From: Paenisporosarcina indica
GTDB taxonomy: Bacteria > Bacillota > Bacilli > Bacillales_A > Planococcaceae
Direction: 5' to 3'
DNA length: 64,000 nucleotides
Assembly: GCF_001939075.1 (NCBI RefSeq)
Contig: NZ_MPTA01000005.1
Location: 62,001-126,000, forward strand
A model generated the notes under the pieces. The model saw only the letters and a program-made list of their open reading frames with translations, was not told the DNA's origin and did not search any database. Positions 44,349 to 53,309 of the stretch are shown in pieces. The position numbers and the translations under genes were made by a program. Within the stretch, counting starts at the first letter, position 1. Each line of letters starts with the position of its first letter.

Positions 44349-45197
44349 CTAAATTGCTTCATGCAGGTTTTGCTGATTTTTTATTACTTGTCCGAGTGGG
44401 GCAAATTCAAACTCATGTATAAGATTTCGTAAAGTACGTTCAGTTGAATGTAATCGATGATATTGGATGATTTGTATAAGCCAGCTTGTTTTAAACCGTG
44501 GAATCGATGAATCTAATTCCCACGGATGTATGTATACCATTCCAGGCCTTGTTTTATTAATGATACGGAGTAACTTGGAAATTACTTTCCAAGGAAAAAG
44601 CCTTAAATAGAACCCACCTGCGAAAGGGACTGAGAAGTGTTTATGCAGTCTCATAATAGTAGGTGGAAATTCGACTAGATCCAGTTTCTGCCCCGTAATA
44701 ATCGGTTTAAATGGGCGTGTCGGAATTCCATTTATACCAGACAGAGGCGTTTTAAATGGTTGTAAGCTAGAATCACAAATAATCCCATTTTTCTCTAGGT
44801 AGGATAGTATTTCTAACCGATCCTCAGAGATTGACCAAGAAGGGGCACGATAAAATTTTATTTTTTGTTTGGCGATTTTCTCAAGTATGGCAATAGATTG
44901 CTTAAAGTCTTTTTTAAATTCTTCAATCGATTGCCCTGAAACCAGCTGATGATTCATCCCGTGTGATCCAATCTCATGGCCCCGAGTGACAATTTCTCTT
45001 ACCAGGCGAGGGAACCTCTTGGCCACATCTCCAAGTATAAAAAATGTAGCTTTTACTCCAAGCTCATCGAATAAGTCTAGTATTTTCATCGTATTTGGAT
45101 ATACGGTCGACTGAAGATCACGCCAATCCTTTTTCGCTATATTCAATCCATTGGTATGGTACCAATCTTCTACATCTACTGTTAATGCATTGATCAA
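44349..45197 (-). CDS. polysaccharide deacetylase, DUF3473-type
   Basis: 282 residues from TTG 45197 (AGGGG 8 bp upstream), no signal peptide. A NodB domain with LTVDVEDWYHTNG (catalytic Asp and first metal Asp), KATFFILGDVAKRFP, EIGSHGMNHQLVS (metal His pair) and KFYRAPSWS. The C-terminal FAGGFYLRLFPWKVISKL and VYIHPWELD match the DUF3473 extension of exosortase-cluster deacetylases. It probably removes acetyl groups from an N-acetylhexosamine in the lipid-linked or nascent polymer on the cytoplasmic side. Confidence 0.8.
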   Translation of the reverse strand: MINALTVDVEDWYHTNGLNIAKKDWRDLQSTVYPNTMKILDLFDELGVKATFFILGDVAKRFPRLVREIVTRGHEIGSHGMNHQLVSGQSIEEFKKDFKQSIAILEKIAKQKIKFYRAPSWSISEDRLEILSYLEKNGIICDSSLQPFKTPLSGINGIPTRPFKPIITGQKLDLVEFPPTIMRLHKHFSVPFAGGFYLRLFPWKVISKLLRIINKTRPGMVYIHPWELDSSIPRFKTSWLIQIIQYHRLHSTERTLRNLIHEFEFAPLGQVIKNQQNLHEAI

Positions 45198-45208
45198 TTA
45201 ATTATCCC

Positions 45209-46375
45209 CTATCGTTTAATGAAATTCTTTAGTACATGAAAATTTAATAAGAATCTGAAACAAGTCAAAATCCAAATCACTCCTGGAACTGGATCATGAA
45301 GGGTGAATGTATCGTCATAAACACGCTGTCTTTTCCCTGATACAAGTGGTGGATCCATAAATCGTCGGTTTGGATTCCATAAAAAATGGAGAAGATCTCC
45401 AGGAAAAAGCCATCTGCTCCTTTTCCCGATTTCATACTGATTTTGAGATGCAATCTCTTTATCTAGACATAATTGAACCAGTAAATAAGGAAAATCCACC
45501 CCACTTTGAACTGCTAAATCCAATGAATTCCAAAAGCGAGGATTGATTTCTAAAACCTTCGGCTGGTTTGTTCGTGAATCCATCATAAACTCTACTTCAA
45601 CAATCCCACTCCACCCGAGAGGTTTTAGTAAGTGTTTGCTCCGTTCAATCAAATCATCAAAAATTACGCTCTCTTGAACTGTACTTGGTCCCATCGCTAC
45701 TGGAAAATGGCGGATCTCTTTTTGAACAAAGGATGCCCTTATTTCAGACTGTTGGTCGAATAGTAAACACACATCATAGCGATCACCAAGTGGAATGAAT
45801 TCTTGCACCAATATTTCAGGGTAATCCTGCTGAATCTCTAAAAATAGTGGGGTCAAATCTTCTTTTTTTTGCACTTTGCGAATCCCTCTTGAGCCGCTAC
45901 TTTTTCGCGGTTTAATAATCAAAGGAAAAGTAGCCGTATCCCTTATATGGTCTAAATCCTCAACACGTCTCACTAAATACGTAATCGGACAATCAATCTT
46001 TTGTTGCCTTGCTAATTGCATGGTTTCATATTTGTCCGCCGCTACTTCGTATGACGACTTCCTCGGCAACAGACATTTGCTTGCTTTTACAATTTCATCA
46101 CGATGTTTCATCACAATGTCCATAATGATGTCATCCATCGGCAGGAAAACTGGCTGGTTTTCTTGTTGGAGAAATTTAAATAACCATTCCTTGAAGAGAT
46201 GAGGTTTTGTCTGTGGGTTCGGATATGTGACACGTTTTCGGCAATATCTTGAAAAGCCACTTGGTGAAAAGCCACTTTTTTCTCCAACCACGGTTTGTAT
46301 CCCTTGTTTTCCAAGAGACCGTGTGGTTGACAATGATTTTCTTAGCAATCCATCTGTAATAAAAACTGTATTCAT
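45209..46375 (-). CDS. ATP-grasp ligase
   Basis: 388 residues from ATG 46375 (RBS AGGTGG); the longer frame overlaps the previous gene and has no RBS. It has a PurK/CarB-like ATP-grasp fold: an N-terminal Rossmann-like part (VFITDGLLRKSLSTTRSLG), the ATP lysine strand FPLIIKPRKSSGSRGIRKV, VQEFIPLGDRYDVCLLF, and the metal site EVEFMMDSRTNQPKVLEINPRF. It makes an amide-type bond using ATP. In polysaccharide loci such enzymes attach amino acids or similar groups to sugars. The substrate here is unknown. Confidence 0.75.
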   Translation of the reverse strand: MNTVFITDGLLRKSLSTTRSLGKQGIQTVVGEKSGFSPSGFSRYCRKRVTYPNPQTKPHLFKEWLFKFLQQENQPVFLPMDDIIMDIVMKHRDEIVKASKCLLPRKSSYEVAADKYETMQLARQQKIDCPITYLVRRVEDLDHIRDTATFPLIIKPRKSSGSRGIRKVQKKEDLTPLFLEIQQDYPEILVQEFIPLGDRYDVCLLFDQQSEIRASFVQKEIRHFPVAMGPSTVQESVIFDDLIERSKHLLKPLGWSGIVEVEFMMDSRTNQPKVLEINPRFWNSLDLAVQSGVDFPYLLVQLCLDKEIASQNQYEIGKRSRWLFPGDLLHFLWNPNRRFMDPPLVSGKRQRVYDDTFTLHDPVPGVIWILTCFRFLLNFHVLKNFIKR

Positions 46376-46386
46376 CTCTTCACCAC

Positions 46387-48396
46387 CTATCGCCATAACG
46401 TTGAAATGTCATATGGATTTAAAGGATCTTGCTGCAGGTGATACACCGTAAATCGAGGCGTATCAAGATAGATTTTTAAGAGTTTAGGATGTTTTTCTTG
46501 AACTTCTTCTATCCAGTACCAGGTTTTTTCATGTAGCATTTTTCGGTATTCTGGCAAACGGTAGAAATCTAACATTTCTCCACGAGCTGGTAGAGAAAAA
46601 TCGGTGACATTTTTTGTAGTGATCTTTTCGGTTGTTCCTACGGGTATTTTCTCAACAAATATGAAAACGTCTTTTGTAGGAAACTTCAATTCTTCCTCGT
46701 TTGAAATATTGACGATAAAGTCAGTCAAATTATAATGCCATCCATAGTCAATCGCTAATGGATATTCCTCAATTGAAGAAACAATCGTCCATTCCTGCAA
46801 AGTAAATTCATCTTTGATTTTTAGATAAGCTTCGATCGATTCATCGTATTGAAGTTGATTTCCAACGGGTAAGGTATAGGATGGAATGGTTTTGTAGGAT
46901 AGAAAAAGATACCCCATAATGACCACTGCACCAATAATCTTTGTTAATTTCATTTTCGGAATACACGCTAGAAGCGATGAAATGGATATACTTGTAAGTA
47001 ACACCAATGTCACTTCTATACGGTATGGCAACATCACTGACGGTAGACCAACCCATTCGGCTTTATATAGTAGAAACAAAGCACATGTAATGGCGATATA
47101 CATTGGAAACGGATAGAGGGTACGCCAAGCTTTTTTTCTAAAGAGTAGAAGGATACATAACACAAAAAGACTAATACATATGAAAGACAATATATGTGCG
47201 TATTCCGTTCTTCCTAAAAAATTCGCTATCGAAAATTGACTAGCTGATGCTGAGTTTACATTCAAACTTGATTGAACAAAGTCAATTGACTCCCCGTGGA
47301 ACTCTTTCCCACTTAGTAGACCCGCTGCCAACGGGAAAACCCCTATGACCCCGACGATCGCAAAGCCGCCCACCATTTTCAATAGGTGGAGAAACGGAAA
47401 AATTTTTAATGAGAAAACAAAGAGGACGATGTAGCTAACAAATAAACAGATGGCGGCATACGGATGAATGAATATCGTCAATAAAAAGCATTCCATACTG
47501 ATCAGTAAGGACTGTATTCGTTTTTCTTTCATATATTCCAGAAAAAAGTAAATCGCTGGAAGAACAAAGATAATGCCATATTCCATTGAAAGCGATGAGT
47601 ACTGACGCCAAATAAAGCCGAATTGAAACGTACTGATAAAGTAGATTAGTAAGGCAAAGATGGCAATCGAATAATCTTTTGGACGGTGTTTTCGGATTAC
47701 ATAATAAATAGTAAACACAAGGAACACACACGAAATTGGGCCCAAAAATCGGAGAATAAAATAAGGATCAATATTAAAAATGGTGTGTACAGCTGAAATA
47801 ATCGCCTCAAATCCAAATGGATACACACCATCAATATAGATTTGATTTGATCCTAGCAACTTGACCCATTTTAAATGAACATATGGATCGGAAGATGGAT
47901 AGTAGTAATGGGTGACTGAATGATTAAACCTTATGGCAGCCGACAGGAAAAATAATACGAGGATGATTAAGATTGAATAAGGATTGCGAAAGAACTTTCT
48001 CCATATTTTTTTCAACCAAGTCTTCATTCGATCAGACACTGCTAAAAGGGTTTCAGTGCCCCATCTTTTCAAGTATCTTTTTTGATCAGTTGCATGCATA
48101 AAGTTTAATATGAATCGCTTACTTGGAGAAACTGTCCCTTTCGTGTGTCTTCTACGAAGAATCAATACATAAGCCATAGCTGAAACAATAATTAACGACA
48201 GCGTTTCATACAAATGCACCGCAACCAACATATGTACCATTAGAATGAAAAACAAATGGGTGTGAATGATCGAAATGACCAAACGATCCTTCCACCCTTG
48301 GTTATCTCGCCATACTTGAACGGTTAATGGAATGGCGCAAAGGAGTAGAAATAAAAGGAATACTATTTTCAAAAGCATAATCCAACTCGTTATCAA
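46387..48396 (-). CDS. STT3-like GT-C membrane glycosyltransferase (second copy)
   Basis: 669 residues from TTG 48396 (AGGAGGAGG 6 bp upstream). Several N-terminal membrane helices, a soluble linker, then a GT-C core: a helix ending in IRFNHSVTHYYYPSSDPYVH, where the Asp-Pro in the first external loop is where STT3/GT-C enzymes hold the catalytic acid, followed by WVKLLGSNQIYIDGVYPFGF and about ten helices. The C-terminal soluble part (about 520-669) has no recognised motif. It is a paralogue of the next upstream gene, with similar length, order and DGVYP/GFE signature. Confidence 0.65.
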   Translation of the reverse strand: MITSWIMLLKIVFLLFLLLCAIPLTVQVWRDNQGWKDRLVISIIHTHLFFILMVHMLVAVHLYETLSLIIVSAMAYVLILRRRHTKGTVSPSKRFILNFMHATDQKRYLKRWGTETLLAVSDRMKTWLKKIWRKFFRNPYSILIILVLFFLSAAIRFNHSVTHYYYPSSDPYVHLKWVKLLGSNQIYIDGVYPFGFEAIISAVHTIFNIDPYFILRFLGPISCVFLVFTIYYVIRKHRPKDYSIAIFALLIYFISTFQFGFIWRQYSSLSMEYGIIFVLPAIYFFLEYMKEKRIQSLLISMECFLLTIFIHPYAAICLFVSYIVLFVFSLKIFPFLHLLKMVGGFAIVGVIGVFPLAAGLLSGKEFHGESIDFVQSSLNVNSASASQFSIANFLGRTEYAHILSFICISLFVLCILLLFRKKAWRTLYPFPMYIAITCALFLLYKAEWVGLPSVMLPYRIEVTLVLLTSISISSLLACIPKMKLTKIIGAVVIMGYLFLSYKTIPSYTLPVGNQLQYDESIEAYLKIKDEFTLQEWTIVSSIEEYPLAIDYGWHYNLTDFIVNISNEEELKFPTKDVFIFVEKIPVGTTEKITTKNVTDFSLPARGEMLDFYRLPEYRKMLHEKTWYWIEEVQEKHPKLLKIYLDTPRFTVYHLQQDPLNPYDISTLWR

Positions 48397-48410
48397 TTAA
48401 GTCCTCCTCC

Positions 48411-50417
48411 TTAACGGTCCCACATATTTTTAATCGATAATGGATCATCGATCATCGTTTGAAGGTAATACACCCGAATGTTTTCGTTTTCGTAATAGGT
48501 TGTCACTTCGTTTCCAAACGCTTGATGAGCTTTTATCCACTCATTTAGCTGTTCGTATTCCCCTATTCTCCTTTTGTACTCGGGTTCTAATAGTTCATAT
48601 ACACTATTAGTCTCTGACAATTGAAACACATTTTTTTCCATGAAGACAAATACATGTTGCGTCAAGTTCCTATCGACTTTCCCATCATCTCTTCTGGTCA
48701 ACGTATCTCCATCAGATTGATACGTTTGAAGAAAATCGCCAAGATGCATATGAAAACCGGTGCCAAGCGAAACAGAATAACCTTCTGATTGAGAAACAAT
48801 CATCCACGTTTTTGGCAAGTATTCTTGGCGTATCTTTAAATATTGCTCAATGTTTTCATGATGCTCTAGTTTATAAGGTATGATTGGTGCCAACTTATAT
48901 AGTACTGCTGTTGAAATAAACAAAACGACAAGGGGGATATAAACAATGACCAGCCATTTCTCTTTCACACTTTTAAACAAGTATGAAACTGAGATTCCCA
49001 CACAAAACGGCATGACCAAGCCCCATAATTCACGGGAGCGGCTTGCGATTAAGGTGCTTTGTGACCAAGCTCCTCCAGCATAATAAAGAGTAAACACACT
49101 GAATCCTACTAGTAGAGTAAACACACCAATAAATCGTTCTTTGCTCGTATTCTTACTGATAATTAAACATAATAAAAGGAATATGCAGAATCCCAGCGCT
49201 GAATAATCGACAATTGTCAGATCTCGATAGGTGTATTCGGATATTTTCCGATCAACCAAATACTCTGCGGAGGAAGAATGAAAACCTTTGCCTAGCAAAT
49301 ATCCTGCCCCCAGCGGAACTAAGGATATGATTACCGACAGAAGTGCTCCCTTACATACATGAAGTACCGACTTATAGCTGTGTTTCATCGTAAGTAAAGC
49401 ACTAAAAAGGAGGATTCCGATGAACATTCCGACAAGTGCAAAGGCTAGTGAATGTACTAACCCAATGATGGTCGTACAAATTATTGCTACTAGCAAGTCT
49501 TCTTTGTGCTTATTTAAAAAGTATTTTATATAAAAATAAATGGCCGGAAAAATAAACACGAAAGCAAATTCCTGTGAGTTGGTTGCAGCTTGTCGATCGA
49601 CTTCAATTGCATGGACTGGCGCTACCACCCAGTAGATGCCAAAAATAAATGCGGACAATAGTGCTCCTACGCCATTTTTCGTTAACTTTCGTATTACGAT
49701 ATATAGACCTAATGTAAACAGAACTGAATTCAATGGGCCAGTATAACGAAGAATATATAAGGCATCCACTGCGGCAAATTTAAATATCGTTGCTAAATAA
49801 ATATGAAATCCTTGCGGGTAAATCCCGTCATGAAATAAATCTCTAGCATCAATGTATTTCATCCACGCGAGTGTTACGTAGCTATCTGCCATTGGGGGAG
49901 CAGCATTGACAAATGCATCATAAAATCGAACAAAGACTGCCCCTCCAATCACGAGGAACAATGCTAGTCCTTCTAATACCAAACTCCAACTATAGGTTTG
50001 ATGTACAGTTGACCGCCACTTTTTCAAAATCTGTAGCGCTTTTGTTTTTATATCAATTAACTTGTATGTAACTATTCCTTCTAACAAATTAAACAATTTT
50101 TCTAATAGATGACCCTTAAGAGTACCTGTTTTTTTACCTTGTTCACGTTTGATAAACCGATAGCCGATTATGACAATAAATAATGCCGATAATGACAGGA
50201 CTTCAAATAGTTTAGTGATCACCATGAGGTAACCACTAAGGATTAGAAGAATAACCATTTTCACATATGCAGCAAACAATTTGTCAGTCCAATCCGCATA
50301 TCCGGTATGGAATAGCCACTTCGGCAACAGGATGAACAAAAATATAAAGGAGATACAATAATGCATGAAAGGATAAGCATGTGTTGCAATCGTTGCATAT
50401 GTCATTGGGGCGTTCAT
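48411..50417 (-). CDS. STT3-like GT-C membrane glycosyltransferase (first copy)
   Basis: 668 residues with the same plan as its neighbour. Helices near the N-terminus, a basic linker (about 90-145), then the GT-C core with VRFYDAFVNAAPPMADSYVT, where an Asp stands at the expected first-loop position, LFHDGIYPQGFHIYLA, more helices, and a C-terminal extracytoplasmic domain (about 515-668). Likely uses polyprenyl-phosphate sugars on the outer face. It starts just after the PelG-like stop. ATG 50405 fits AAAGGATG slightly better than ATG 50417. Confidence 0.65.
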   Translation of the reverse strand: MNAPMTYATIATHAYPFMHYCISFIFLFILLPKWLFHTGYADWTDKLFAAYVKMVILLILSGYLMVITKLFEVLSLSALFIVIIGYRFIKREQGKKTGTLKGHLLEKLFNLLEGIVTYKLIDIKTKALQILKKWRSTVHQTYSWSLVLEGLALFLVIGGAVFVRFYDAFVNAAPPMADSYVTLAWMKYIDARDLFHDGIYPQGFHIYLATIFKFAAVDALYILRYTGPLNSVLFTLGLYIVIRKLTKNGVGALLSAFIFGIYWVVAPVHAIEVDRQAATNSQEFAFVFIFPAIYFYIKYFLNKHKEDLLVAIICTTIIGLVHSLAFALVGMFIGILLFSALLTMKHSYKSVLHVCKGALLSVIISLVPLGAGYLLGKGFHSSSAEYLVDRKISEYTYRDLTIVDYSALGFCIFLLLCLIISKNTSKERFIGVFTLLVGFSVFTLYYAGGAWSQSTLIASRSRELWGLVMPFCVGISVSYLFKSVKEKWLVIVYIPLVVLFISTAVLYKLAPIIPYKLEHHENIEQYLKIRQEYLPKTWMIVSQSEGYSVSLGTGFHMHLGDFLQTYQSDGDTLTRRDDGKVDRNLTQHVFVFMEKNVFQLSETNSVYELLEPEYKRRIGEYEQLNEWIKAHQAFGNEVTTYYENENIRVYYLQTMIDDPLSIKNMWDR

Positions 50418-50420
50418 CCT

Positions 50421-52016
50421 TTACGAAGCGGCATATAAGTAATAATCCAGATTTTTCAATACTTCGACCACTGCTTTTGTCGTTAAATAGAACAGTAAAA
50501 TTGATCCCACAAATAATCCAAACACAGCAAAATGATAGTCAAACCATCTACTTAGCAAGAAACCAACAATCATATTCGTTAACAGGGCGGGAATGATTGC
50601 CTTCAATACTCGACTAGGTTGGGAAAGAGCAAATAATATAACGATATTCATTAAACTGAACGCCAATATCCCGTACGAAACGATTCCCCAAAACAACACA
50701 AATACGGTTACCTCATTTTCCAAGATGTTTTCATTATTCATTCTGATTGACACATCGTTGTACCACACAATGAGTCGGTAAATGATAAAACTACTAATCA
50801 CGGAACTGATCAAAATAAAGAATGTCATTCTTTTATATACCTTTAAAAATTTGTCGTGCAATTTATGGCTTTCGCTGGCCAAATAACTTTTCTGACTTGA
50901 TTCCAGATCAAACATGAGTCTATTGACAACAACTTCACTAACTCCCATCGGAATGATAATCGTGAGGAGTGCAAAATCCAACCCAAGTTCATATTGCCCT
51001 CTAAACCAGATAACATATGGCATGAATTCTTCATTCTTAGACCAGGCATTTACACGGTCAATAAATAAGAAACTAAAGTACAAAAACCCATAAAAGAAGT
51101 AAGGCCAAACGGTATACAACGTAATTGAAAATCTCGGTAGTTTAGAAACTTCCTTCTCATTTTGCTTTGCTGCCTTTTTAAAAAAGAATAAAACTAACAA
51201 TAAACTACAAATTGAAACAATCGTTAAGGAAATTAATTGGGATATGATAATGTTTATTTCTAACAGGACAAACAAAACATACACCAGAAAGATCCCAAAA
51301 ATAATGAGACCCGTGAAGATGATTTCTTTTTTCAATACATACATCACGGTAACAGATAGCCAGATTGAAGTAAGAAAAAAGAAAAACACGACAATCAGGA
51401 ATAGCATTTCATAAGAGAACAAATTAAAAATAACATTCAATAAAATGATTAAAAGAGAAAATAAAAAGCACATGACAAATCCAATTCCAATAAATATGAA
51501 GGTGTTTTTACGTGCTAAATTGTAATAGCCTTGAATGATATAAAAGTAACCACGTCTTGCAATGGCTTGTGTAAAGCCACCAACGAGTACAAAGCTCAAA
51601 ATAGTACCAATAGCAATACTGGTTGCCTGCTCCAATGACAAGTATTGGTACGACCATAATGAGAATTTTAAATTCAACATGGCAGCAATTGAAATGGCCA
51701 TCGGAAAGGCAAATATCAGCCCTCTTAAAAAACTTCGAATCATGGAAATCAATAAAAATGATGTGCTTTGTTTTTCCACATCTGAAAATGCTTGAAAACC
51801 AATTTTCGATTGAAGTTCATCCCACATTTGATTGGCTAAATCAAAAATATCCTTTACTCCAAACTCCCTGGCAGCTCGATCATCATTCCACCCCATTGAT
51901 TCAAGCAGTGCGGCAATTTCATATGAATCTTGTGGATGTAGGTGTGCTTTCAACACTTCATCAAGCAGCTGAACAAATTTTTCCGATTTCCGTATCTCTT
52001 GGCCGTTTATCTCCAC
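50421..52016 (-). CDS. PelG-like exopolysaccharide exporter with N-terminal extension
   Basis: 531 residues from GTG 52016, chosen because GGAGAGG lies 6 bp before it and one base separates it from the upstream stop; TTG 52031 is the alternative. An N-terminal soluble segment of about 75 residues (helical, with LLESMGWNDDRAAREFGVKD reminiscent of a UBA-like fold) precedes about twelve helices. The membrane part, including LRGLIFAFPMAISIAAML, GGFTQAIARRGYFYIIQGYY and WFRGQYELGLDFALLTIIIP, follows PelG, the MOP-superfamily partner of PelF. It would export the nascent polymer. Confidence 0.7.
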   Translation of the reverse strand: MEINGQEIRKSEKFVQLLDEVLKAHLHPQDSYEIAALLESMGWNDDRAAREFGVKDIFDLANQMWDELQSKIGFQAFSDVEKQSTSFLLISMIRSFLRGLIFAFPMAISIAAMLNLKFSLWSYQYLSLEQATSIAIGTILSFVLVGGFTQAIARRGYFYIIQGYYNLARKNTFIFIGIGFVMCFLFSLLIILLNVIFNLFSYEMLFLIVVFFFFLTSIWLSVTVMYVLKKEIIFTGLIIFGIFLVYVLFVLLEINIIISQLISLTIVSICSLLLVLFFFKKAAKQNEKEVSKLPRFSITLYTVWPYFFYGFLYFSFLFIDRVNAWSKNEEFMPYVIWFRGQYELGLDFALLTIIIPMGVSEVVVNRLMFDLESSQKSYLASESHKLHDKFLKVYKRMTFFILISSVISSFIIYRLIVWYNDVSIRMNNENILENEVTVFVLFWGIVSYGILAFSLMNIVILFALSQPSRVLKAIIPALLTNMIVGFLLSRWFDYHFAVFGLFVGSILLFYLTTKAVVEVLKNLDYYLYAAS

Positions 52017-52017
52017 G

Positions 52018-52863
52018 TTAATCCTCTCCAAGTCCCGGGATCTTCATGTTTACAATGAGTTCAGCTAATTTACCTTCCGAATGAGCTGTATTCACCACTT
52101 GTCGATTAATGACTTTGGATTTAGCAATAATGAGATGCCCTTCTTGGTCAAATAAATCCTCACCCGCCACTTTGCCAACAATATACTGGGATTTAATCGC
52201 GTTAATCTGTACCATGAGGCTGTCTTCAGATTCATTGAAGGTTTCATTATTTTCTGAGACAACCGAATTCTGCTCATACTCATTATTTGTACTAAGATCT
52301 GTAGGATCTAGTTGTTTATCGATACTTGCAGTAAGATTGTTTTTTTTGAAGATATTCATTTCTTGGTTTTTGTAACTTGATGGCTCATAGTTCTTATTTG
52401 AAAACTGTGTAGGTACTTGTTCGATTACTTCTTTTGATTTTTCATTCGTATCCATTTTCTCGGATTGCTCTACCAAACTTGTAATCTGTTGAAACATTTT
52501 CGAAAACATCTGCTCGGTCAATTTTATTTCTGACTCGATTTCTGTTATCTGAAGTTGGATTACCTTTATTCTCTCAGAAGAATCTTTTCTCAAGTCTGCC
52601 ATCTCGCACTCTTTTTGTTGCTGCAAGTAATCGGTCATTTTATGGATGCGTTCTTTCCCAAATTGCCATAAAGATTCATCTTCAAAAGCAATAGAACTCC
52701 TTTTAGGAATTGCTTTTAATTGAGTCCTAAGTTTATTGTTTTCTTCAATTAAGCTTTTTAGTTGTATTTCAATCGCGATTTTTTCATATAGAAAATCACT
52801 TTCCATTTTGTGCAGCATTTGATTAATCGGCTCTTTTTTCAACCCAAACATTTGCTCTTTCAT
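52018..52863 (-). CDS. coiled-coil protein with C-terminal PRC-barrel-like domain
   Basis: 281 residues. The first half (about 1-145) is heptad-rich coiled coil (KIAIEIQLKSLIEENNKLRT and similar). A low-complexity Asn/Ser/Glu linker follows, and the last 65 residues (QYIVGKVAGEDLFDQEGHLI, then KSKVINRQVVNTAHSEGKLA) read like a PRC-barrel, a small beta domain known from ribosome and photosynthetic proteins. No signal peptide or membrane segment. It begins one base before the stop-start junction with the 52864 gene. Possibly a cytoplasmic scaffold holding the synthase together. Family unknown. Confidence 0.55.
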   Translation of the reverse strand: MKEQMFGLKKEPINQMLHKMESDFLYEKIAIEIQLKSLIEENNKLRTQLKAIPKRSSIAFEDESLWQFGKERIHKMTDYLQQQKECEMADLRKDSSERIKVIQLQITEIESEIKLTEQMFSKMFQQITSLVEQSEKMDTNEKSKEVIEQVPTQFSNKNYEPSSYKNQEMNIFKKNNLTASIDKQLDPTDLSTNNEYEQNSVVSENNETFNESEDSLMVQINAIKSQYIVGKVAGEDLFDQEGHLIIAKSKVINRQVVNTAHSEGKLAELIVNMKIPGLGED

Positions 52864-53304
52864 CTAGTTACTCTGCTCTTTCCCAAGATTTCCTTGATTT
52901 GTAGGAGGTGTTTTAAAATATTGAAGAGCACCTTGCAGTCGCTTTTTGTCCCTGTCTATTTGTTGTTTCTTTAATTCAAGTTCATTTAAATAGTTCATTT
53001 CTTGTACCTTAAGGTCGTTTTGTAGATTCAAAAGTTCATTAGTATTGACCATATGTTGTTCGAACAGATTGTCAATCATTGAGGTTATTTCTTCCTCAAT
53101 TGGATTGGTTTGAGGAGTTGATTGTTGTAGTTCAACTTCTACTTTTAACTTTTGGTTCATTTCTATTTCAATCATCAATGTTTCATTTAAGCTAGTTATT
53201 TCCCTTTGATACTTTTCTTGTAACGTTTGAATATGTTCCACAACGCTTAATGAAGAATAACCAGTGAGTGCTCTTTTATTTGATAGTGGTTTTTCTACAT
53301 TCAT
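52864..53304 (-). CDS. small coiled-coil protein of the exopolysaccharide operon
   Basis: 146 residues from ATG 53304, which has RBS GGGGGTGAGG. Almost entirely predicted coiled coil: VVEHIQTLQEKYQREITSLN, then several Leu/Glu/Gln heptads to about residue 135, ending in a polar tail. It starts five bases after the PelF-like stop and abuts the next coiled-coil gene, which suggests the two pair with each other. No similarity recognised. Confidence 0.55.
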   Translation of the reverse strand: MNVEKPLSNKRALTGYSSLSVVEHIQTLQEKYQREITSLNETLMIEIEMNQKLKVEVELQQSTPQTNPIEEEITSMIDNLFEQHMVNTNELLNLQNDLKVQEMNYLNELELKKQQIDRDKKRLQGALQYFKTPPTNQGNLGKEQSN

Positions 53305-53309
53305 CTGCC

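Noticed and set aside
51623-52021. 132-aa plus-strand ORF
   Set aside because: Antisense of the PelG-like gene; no RBS and composition of a shadow frame.
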